Assembly: GCF_026914185.1 (NCBI RefSeq)
Contig: NC_070558.1
Location: 7,015,501-7,079,500, forward strand
Direction of reading: 5' to 3'
Length of the DNA: 64,000 nucleotides
DNA from: Puccinia triticina
Lineage: Eukaryota; Basidiomycota; Pucciniomycetes; Pucciniales; Pucciniaceae
Below, piece by piece: positions 57,628 to 64,000 of the stretch; position 1 is the first letter of the stretch; every line of letters starts with the position of its first letter. The notes beneath the pieces are model-generated. The model saw only the letters and a list, made by a program, of their open reading frames with translations, ran no database searches and was not told where the DNA came from. A program made the position numbers and the translations under genes.

Positions 57628-57836
57628 GAGATGGCCATTGGCACCCACTGGCGGGTACCCGCCACTCTTCAGCGGTCCTTTATGCCCTGGGAAGTGCCAG
57701 CCAGCAGGCTTGGGGTGTTCAATTTTGGTAAAAATTCAAGCATGTAGCTTTTCACCCGCCATAGTTGCCTGTAGGGGCAGATAGCTACCTGCTAAAGAGT
57801 AGCGGGTACCCGCCAGCAGGTGCCAATGGCCATCCC
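57628..57836. mobile_element. MITE with TA duplication
   Basis: 209 bp. GAGATGGCCATTGGCACC and GGTGCCAATGGCCATCCC are inverted, flanked by TA, as for Tc1/mariner-type MITEs. GCGGGTACCCGCC palindromes lie inside. Confidence 0.7.
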
Positions 57837-58751
57837 TATAACAAACAAATTGAAGTAACATCTCCCCCAGTTCACCTAATCATATTCAGGGGCATACCTG
57901 GTCCAAGAACAGCCCTCTCATCCCAGGTTTACATTTTTATTCAATGCAAAACTTCTACAATATTTAATGCTGTGAGGTGTAGATGAGGTCCTAATCCTGT
58001 GCCTTGGAGCAATTCTCCCAATGCTCAATCCGGAGCCGGCTGCTGATTTGTGTGGTTGGGTCAGTTATCACGTACATTCAGGGGTTAGTCTATACTCTCC
58101 ATAACAACTTGGTTGTGGGCCAATTGCACTTCTGGCAAACAATATTCTTGGGATACAGCCAATTTTGCAATCAACAGGAGTATACATTAATTAGGGAACT
58201 GGTCAGACAGATCAGTTCACACTCTTGTACCCAACTCTTCCATACAATTCTCAACTCCTCTGAATAAAAAAATAGTATTCAAATCTTCACTCATAATTAT
58301 CCCTGAATTAGACCCCGGTGTAGTTACCAAGTTACTATCACACCGCACAGAAGAATATATTTTTCAGAATTTTGGTTGCAAAATTCCTGACCCTCTTGGA
58401 CCTTGCAACAACGCATGCCTGAAATGTGGAGCACTCCACTGGGTATTAGAAGAAAACATTTCCAATTTTTGAAGTCCCTAGAATAACTTACAAAAAGTGT
58501 ACTCATTGTAAAAATATTCAGCACAACTGTTCTTGTAGTTTGCCATACATTTTATTAATGTGACAGCTATTATGTTTCTGATCAGGTATATAACTGTGGT
58601 TCAAGGGTCAAGAAATTGTAGCAGTAAGTCATTCCGTGCGTCAATGCTGCAAAGGTTCCAGGTTTTGTGAACATTACATAACTGGTTTTCCTTTGAGTAT
58701 ATGTTGAGTTCAGTCTAAGTTCTTGCGGCGCCGCCGCAATTTCCCTAGTAT
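57837..58751. other. Spacer, no gene recognised
   Basis: AT-rich. Short ORFs show no motif. Confidence 0.35.
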
Positions 58752-59019
58752 AGACCCCGGAAGCGGTCTTTCAAGCCGCCTCATGTGGGCTCCAGCCAAA
58801 CTTTAAAAAAAGATCCGTGTACACAAGGAGTTATTTAAATTTCTCTATTCTGCCATCACCAATTTTGCTTTTTAAACACCTGTACAGCATTGATATGGGT
58901 TTAAAGGTGTCACTACACATATTTTTGTTGATGCATTGAGCCAGGGTAGCTGTAGGTAGGGGCTGTAACGTTTGGATACGTACATGAGGCGGCTTGAAAA
59001 CCCCCTTCCGGGCTCCTCT
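58752..59019. mobile_element. MITE, AAGCCGCCTCATG inverted ends
   Basis: Left AGACCCCGGAAGCGGTCTTT then CAAGCCGCCTCATG; right is its imperfect complement. AGTAT flanks both sides. Confidence 0.6.
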
Positions 59020-59112
59020 AGTATCTTAAGAAAAATGAAGCTAAAAAATCAAAAACATCTTGATATGTAAATTCTTAAATATTGTATAAGAACCCTGTGA
59101 AGGGGTGAATCT

Positions 59113-59353
59113 GACGATAAGAATCATGTCGCCTTGATCAGCTCAGGCACGCTCGGTATTGGTCCAACTCTCGGTGTTTGATTACTAACCTGACAATAAG
59201 AATCACGTCGCCTTGATCAGCTCAGGCACGCTCGGTATCGGTCCAACTCTTGGTGAAGAAAGAGTAGAACCGGTACCGGGCGAGCTGACTATACTACAAC
59301 TGGTTCGGGCGCAGCCGCAGTACAAGTGGGAACGTGCGGATGAAACTACATGA
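59113..59353 (+). pseudogene. Duplicated 3' end of an unidentified gene
   Basis: Two tandem copies (59113-59183, 59190-59259) encode KNHVALISSGTLGIGPTLG. The second continues EERVEPVPGELTILQLVRAQ, then PQYKWERADETT and stop at 59353. The first ends at a donor-like G|GTGTTT. Codon-like constraint between the copies suggests a real gene tail. Identity unknown. A TIR element starts at its stop codon. Confidence 0.4.
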
Positions 59354-59494
59354 GAGCATCCGCATCGGTTGCGTTAAACCCCGCGCTAAGCCAGATTTAG
59401 CAACAGAAACACCACACCGGTGTCGGCAAGTCCCCCGCTATCGTCAAATATTTTGGCTTTCGTCGATAAAGGTCGCCAAATCTGGCAACACTTG

Positions 59495-60389
59495 GAGCAT
59501 TTCCACCGCGGGCCCTAAATCGGGGCCCTAGTTGGAAATTTCAGGAGCTTACCGCCTCAACCCAACCCACCGCAGGCGCTATTTGCGTCGAAAATTTACG
59601 GCCGTCCCTAAATATCGACCTCGAGTCCCTACATGTAGGGACTCCGAGGGACTCACTAGGGACTCATCCATCCCCACCTCAACTCCCTTTCACACACCAA
59701 ACTCCTTGTGAAACTACAGCTCACACCCCCGAATGTACAATTCCTTCACATGATGGCCAAGGCAGGCTGGCCATCAAGAGGTACTCCCCTCAATGGCCCG
59801 TTTGTTCCGGTCATCGAGAGGAGTACATTCTCCCCTCGATGGCCGGTTCCTTCCGGTCATCAAGAGGAGTACATACTCCCTTTGATGGCCGGTTCCTCCG
59901 GTCATCAAGAGGAGTACATACTCCCCTTGATGTCCGGTTCTTTTCGGTCATCAAGAGGATACTCCCCATGATGACCGGAACAAACTGGTCTGTTCTGATC
60001 ATCGAGGGGAGTTGGCCGGTTCGTTCCAATTATCGAGGGGAGTATATACTCCCCACAATGACCGGAACAACCCGGATTGTTCCGACCTCATTGAGGGAGG
60101 TACATATTTACTCCCCTCAATGGCTGGTTCGTTCCAGTTATCAAGAGGGGTATATACTCCCCACGATGACCGGAACAACCCGCTTTGTTCTGATCATCAA
60201 CAAGAGAACTCCCTTCAATAACCAGGTGGATTTGACGGGGGAGTGGACCGGGGGCGACGCATGCCTTTCATGACTTTTTACAGACTCTTGCGGTGTATGC
60301 CGCAGCAGTTTGGGGCGCTAAAACTGGCTGCGCACTGCCAGAGATCAAATTTTAGCGCCCCGAAAATACCGCCCGCGGTGGAAATGCTC
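59495..60389. mobile_element. Nested TIR element, GAGCATTTCCACCGCGGG termini
   Basis: GAGCATTTCCACCGCGGG and CCCGCGGTGGAAATGCTC are exact inverted ends. The core is a minisatellite of TCATCGAGAGGAGTACATTC type units with palindromic partners (59750-60240). Confidence 0.75.
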
Positions 60390-60469
60390 TTATCGACGAA
60401 GTTATAGCTGCGCATCCCTCCCCCAGCCAGCTCCGCATTGCTCCAACTTCGCCCCGGGAAGGACATACA

Positions 60470-60990
60470 GCTCTTGATGACCGGTTAACGGTTCATCGAG
60501 AGGACATACAACCTCTCGATAACCGGTCAGACCGGTCATCAAGAGGACTCGACACTACATAATCAAGCCTGGCTCAACCCTCTCAATGACCGGTACAAAC
60601 AAATCATCGAGAGCACTCAAGCTGTTTGATGACCGGTCTGACCGGTCATTGAGAGGACATACAACTTCTCGATGACCGGTTAGACCGGTCATCGAGAGGA
60701 CTCAAGGCTACATAGTCAAGCCTCTTGATGAACGGTCTGACTGGTCATTGAGTAGACTCAACCCTCTCAATGAACGGTCTAACCGGTCATCAAGAAGTTG
60801 TATGTCCTCTCGATGACCGGTCAGACCGGTCATCAAACAGCTTGAGTGCTCTCAATGATTGGTTTGTACCGGTCATTGAGAGGGTTGAGTCCACTCAATG
60901 ACCAGTCAGAGCGTTCATCAAGAGGACATAAAACCTCTCGATGACCGGTACAAACCAGTCATCAAGAGGGATCAACCCTTGTGATGAGTA
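60470..60990. repeat. Inverted ACCGGTCAT array
   Basis: Units such as TCTCGATGACCGGTCAGACC are themselves palindromic. The whole block is also a large imperfect inverted repeat centred near 60720 (TGTTTGATGACCGGT at about 60630 against ACCGGTCATCAAACA at about 60820). Confidence 0.8.
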
Positions 60991-62316
60991 TTTTCCACTG
61001 TTTTGTACGCGAACCTGAATGTAGCCTAAACAAAGATTACCAATTTAATTTGGTTGTGGATTTGCAACAACAGCAAAAAAAAGTGCAACAAAAAAAAAGC
61101 AACCGACATGCCGAGTTGCAGCAAGTAGCCTCCCCGGGAAGCGGGTACTTTAACTGCTGGAACGGACCAGTCATCGAGGCTCAATGACCGGAACCACTTG
61201 GCCATTGAGGGGACTTGTGTGTTACCCCTCCCCGTGGCCGGTTGTACCGCTTGGCGCTCATCTACATATGTGTCAGCATGTATCGGCAATCACGCTTGAT
61301 GGCTGGGTAGCTGGTCCATACCGGTCATCAAGGCTGAAGAACTCTTGATGCCGGGTGTGTATAATCTACTTTCTCGTACATCTGGCCATCAAAAGGAGTG
61401 TGAAATGTCCTTTCAATGGCCGGCGCTTGTACAGGTCATCAAGAGCAACACACTACTCAATAGCCGGCCATCAAGAGGGGGTACACTCTCCCATCAATGG
61501 CCCGGCTATTCCAGTCATTGAGGGGAGTGTGAACCTTGTCTTGATCATTGTCAGGTACACACTCCCTTCGCGACCTGCCATCCAGCCGTCAAGAACAACT
61601 CACCAACCAAGCCGTCGATGGCCGACCCCGACCGGTGATTGAGAAGGGATCAAACTACTCCCCTCAATGGACATTTTGTCCCGGCCATTCTGGTCCGTTC
61701 CAGTATGACCAATACCCGCGCCGGCGATTGGTATTGGTCATACTGGATGAGATCCGCCCGCGGCTGGGTGGGAGGATATGTACTTGACCTTTTTTTTTTG
61801 TGTGTACATAACCATGGTGATTCTACCAAAGCAGAATTGCTTAGGCTAGATTCATCTCCCCGTTTTGTACCAGCCATCAAGTGTGATTCCCCTCAATGAC
61901 CAGTTTGTACCGGTCATCGAGTAGACTCAAGCTGGCTGCTCGATGAGCGGTTTGTACCGGTTATCAAGGGTACATACAAACTTGTACCGGTCATCAAGAG
62001 TACATACAAACCTCGATGACCGGTGATGGGTTTTGATAGCGCAGTCAGGCGAGTTTGCCGTTTGATTTGGCTCAACCGGTGTGGAGTGCCCTCCGCATTG
62101 CTAAATTTGGCTCTTAGCGAGCAGTAATTTAGCTTAGCTTTTAGCTGAACCAATGCGGATGCTCTAACTATATACAGATGAAATATATAGTTATGTAACC
62201 TTGATGTTTGTCTAAGTTTGTAACCTCTCAGCTCCTAACATATTGTTTAGAATTGGTACCTGAGTTTGTATTCACACCGAGTTTTATAGCGCATTGGGCC
62301 AAATCTAACTTAACAC

Positions 62317-62383
62317 AAGTCCCCCCTGGTGGGAGGCTCGCTGTGGCTGGCCGCAAAGCGGCCCCTCCCGCAGGGAGGGACTT
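62317..62383. repeat. Hairpin-cluster element type A (copy 2)
   Basis: Outer AAGTCCC/GGGACTT with inner GGCCGC-AAA-GCGGCC and CCTCCC-GCA-GGGAGG hairpins. Compare 15495-15569. Confidence 0.6.
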
Positions 62384-62967
62384 GCGCGTAATGTCAAAAT
62401 TTTGGCTGGGAAAGAAATCACAAATGGCTGGAGGGAAAATATTAAGCCTCAGCCAGCCTCCCCCTCAGGTCCTGTGGACCTGCCCCAGAGCCAAAAGATA
62501 CTTCTGGACCTCAGCTTTCATTTGGCACAGGTCTCATCTCCTCAATCCAAACCATTTGCACTGTACTAATGGTTTAAAAATAAAAAAACATGAAGAAATG
62601 TAAACTAAGGATGCGCAACCATCATGCCTGGTGGATCCTGGATCCGCAAACCCGCAGATCCTACACATGTAGTGTTGCATTTTGTTGCATATAGGAAACT
62701 CAATTGTGCATATTTTCAGAAAATCCAAAAATGGATCTTCAGAGCAATGTAATATCCTTCAGGGTTCCTTTGACCTTCAAAACGGATTCCTTCAATCAGT
62801 TTTGGAGCTTTTTGCTCAAAATTTTGGGTGAGGGTGCGCATCAGCACTGCCAATGAAACTGTCTATTCAGTTTTGTTTGTACATATTTTGCTGATTTTTA
62901 AATAATTATTTAGTGGTTTTGGGGTTGAATATCCTTCCTTTCCCTGCCAGACTTCAGACATTAGGCG
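62384..62967. other. Spacer, no gene recognised
   Basis: AT-rich with no sustained ORF. Confidence 0.35.
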
Positions 62968-63040
62968 TAAGCCTCTCCTGCGGAGAGCCCTCCGGGCGGG
63001 GTCCCCCGGACCCTCCGTTCGAGAGGCTTAGTTAAGCTAG
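62968..63040. repeat. Hairpin-cluster element type B (copy 2)
   Basis: TAAGCCTCTC...GAGAGGCTTA encloses GC-rich hairpins, then GTTAAGCTAG. Compare 16083-16140. Confidence 0.5.
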
Positions 63041-63508
63041 GGGCCGAATCAAGTCGATCTTGTATTCTTGTAAGTACATATTTGTTTTTTGTGCTTTGAT
63101 AGTCCGTCGTCTTACTTCTGCTCGCACCCAAGACCCAGGACGTGCTCCGGATCCACGTTTCGTGACCAAAAGCTCTGAGAAAGCCTTGTACCTGGCCCTG
63201 CAAATTTAAAATGATTTCATTGAGCAGGCAACCTTGGAAATGTAAACGGGACGGGACTGACATGACACGTTGGTTGACGCGACCTTGCGACCTCCCCTCC
63301 TCAATTGGCCTCCGCCCTTAAAGCCCACTTGATGCGCAAACTAGCGCCAACTTCGCCTCCAAACTGGCAGAATGGCCCAACTCATCATTCGACAATAGTC
63401 GAACCGTCAAACACTCCTTCATTGCCAACTCTGCGATCATCCCCAGCCGTCCGTGGTTCGAGCCGTCGTCAGTCCTTCCATCAACCGTCCTGCACCTGCT
63501 TCCAGAAC

Positions 63509-63865
63509 ATGAACCTCTACATCCCTACACGCTTCCTACTCCTCGTGGCGCTGATGGCCGGCTTCTCGGCTGTGGATATCATGATGTGCCCGGATTGTCA
63601 GGTGGACGTCGACCCTCACCCCATTCCCGGACTTCGCTACTGTTCGGCGAGAATAATGTGTCAGTTCGACTCGCCAAACCACTCCCACGGCACTTGTGGC
63701 GCGGAGTTAGTGATGGGGACCAGGGTATACGCCTGTTCCGCTTGCCGCAAACTTGTTGGAGAGCGCGGAGGATCCTGCGGCGTTTCACACGATGCCATAT
63801 GTGATGGGAGCGATCCGCCACGGCGGCCCACACTGTCCAGTGGTTCCACTGCCATCTCCAATTGA
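63509..63865 (+). CDS. Small secreted cysteine-rich protein candidate (118 aa)
   Basis: The ATG at 63509 starts a typical signal peptide: MNLYIPTRFLLLVALMAGFS with basic n-region and Leu-rich core. The mature part is short and has nine cysteines, including two CxxC pairs (CPDC, CSAC) and a His/Asn patch (SPNHSHGTCG), suggesting disulfides or a metal site. The frame is open from 63305, but the upstream 68 residues are low-complexity and would bury the signal peptide, so I choose 63509. No family is recognised. Size, signal and Cys content match secreted effector candidates of plant-associated fungi, which is only a class resemblance. No intron is needed. Confidence 0.6.
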   Translation: MNLYIPTRFLLLVALMAGFSAVDIMMCPDCQVDVDPHPIPGLRYCSARIMCQFDSPNHSHGTCGAELVMGTRVYACSACRKLVGERGGSCGVSHDAICDGSDPPRRPTLSSGSTAISN

Positions 63866-64000
63866 CCCCCCCGTCCCCATCCTGGATGGGTTCAAAGCAA
63901 GACTCGGCCAAAACCACACTTGCCATCATTCAGTACCGTACATTCAGAGCTCAAACAATTGAATTATTGCACATTAAACATGGAGTTAGTCAAGAACTTA

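Larger units (their letters stand above)
59353..62165. mobile_element. 2.8-kb TIR/foldback element filled with minisatellite
   Basis: Ends AGAGCATCCGCATCGG and CCAATGCGGATGCTCT are inverted and related to the 39428 element. Sub-terminal TTAGC/GCTAA blocks and CACCGGTGT also pair. Inside lie a nested TIR element (59495-60389), a large inverted array (60470-60990) and more ACCGGTCAT units (61380-62030). No transposase. Confidence 0.65.

Overview
The window is a transposon-dominated piece of a eukaryotic, most likely fungal, genome. Host genes have short GT-AG introns. Ty3/Gypsy chromoviruses, a Ty1/Copia element, Helitrons, many TIR/foldback elements and families of palindromic minisatellites fill about 80% of the sequence. 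This mix, plus small secreted-protein candidates, fits a large basidiomycete genome such as a rust (Pucciniales). That assignment is an inference, not proof.

Layout. 1-9732: an apparently intact minus-strand chromovirus (Gypsy-1; left LTR cut by the window edge). It lies next to the gag-protease end of a second minus-strand element (Gypsy-2, 9948-12545), whose primer site carries the 3' half of a spliced tRNA-Tyr. 13334-13873: GACCGGTCAT minisatellite. 14642-29243: a nest of three elements. A minus-strand non-autonomous LTR element (359-bp LTRs, TSD GGGGG) is split by a plus-strand chromovirus (Gypsy-3, 16529-28140, 957-bp LTRs, TSD ATTTG). Gypsy-3 is itself split inside gag by a minus-strand Helitron (18952-21995) carrying the intron-containing 5' half of an MTR4 RNA helicase gene. 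Removing each insert in silico restores the interrupted reading frame exactly. 30649-31365: large foldback. 32.8-38.8 kb: host gene island with a membrane/secreted protein of unknown function, a RidA/Mmf1 homologue, an ALKBH6-like dioxygenase and ribosomal protein uL13 (RPL16). 39-47 kb: nested TIR elements, a decayed Helitron helicase, two Helitron 3' ends and mtHsp70 fragments. 48176-54085: a minus-strand Ty1/Copia element (355-bp LTRs, TSD CTGTG) interrupted by a 355-bp TRIM whose 130-bp LTRs each contain a tRNA-like gene. 54-62 kb: MITEs and foldbacks, including a 2.8-kb TIR element full of minisatellite. 63509-63865: a cysteine-rich small secreted protein candidate.

Most interesting. (1) Both chromoviruses carry a long ORF in the +1 frame of the gag-pol N-terminus. 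In both, a consistent-phase intron that contains the gag-pol ATG joins upstream leader exons to that +1 ORF, and the two +1 proteins share a recognisable sequence block. This looks like a splice-controlled, overprinted accessory protein. (2) The TRIM is Cassandra-like, but with a tRNA-type Pol III unit rather than 5S rRNA in its LTRs. (3) LTR pairs differ almost only by CpG transitions, pointing to CpG methylation rather than CpA-type RIP.
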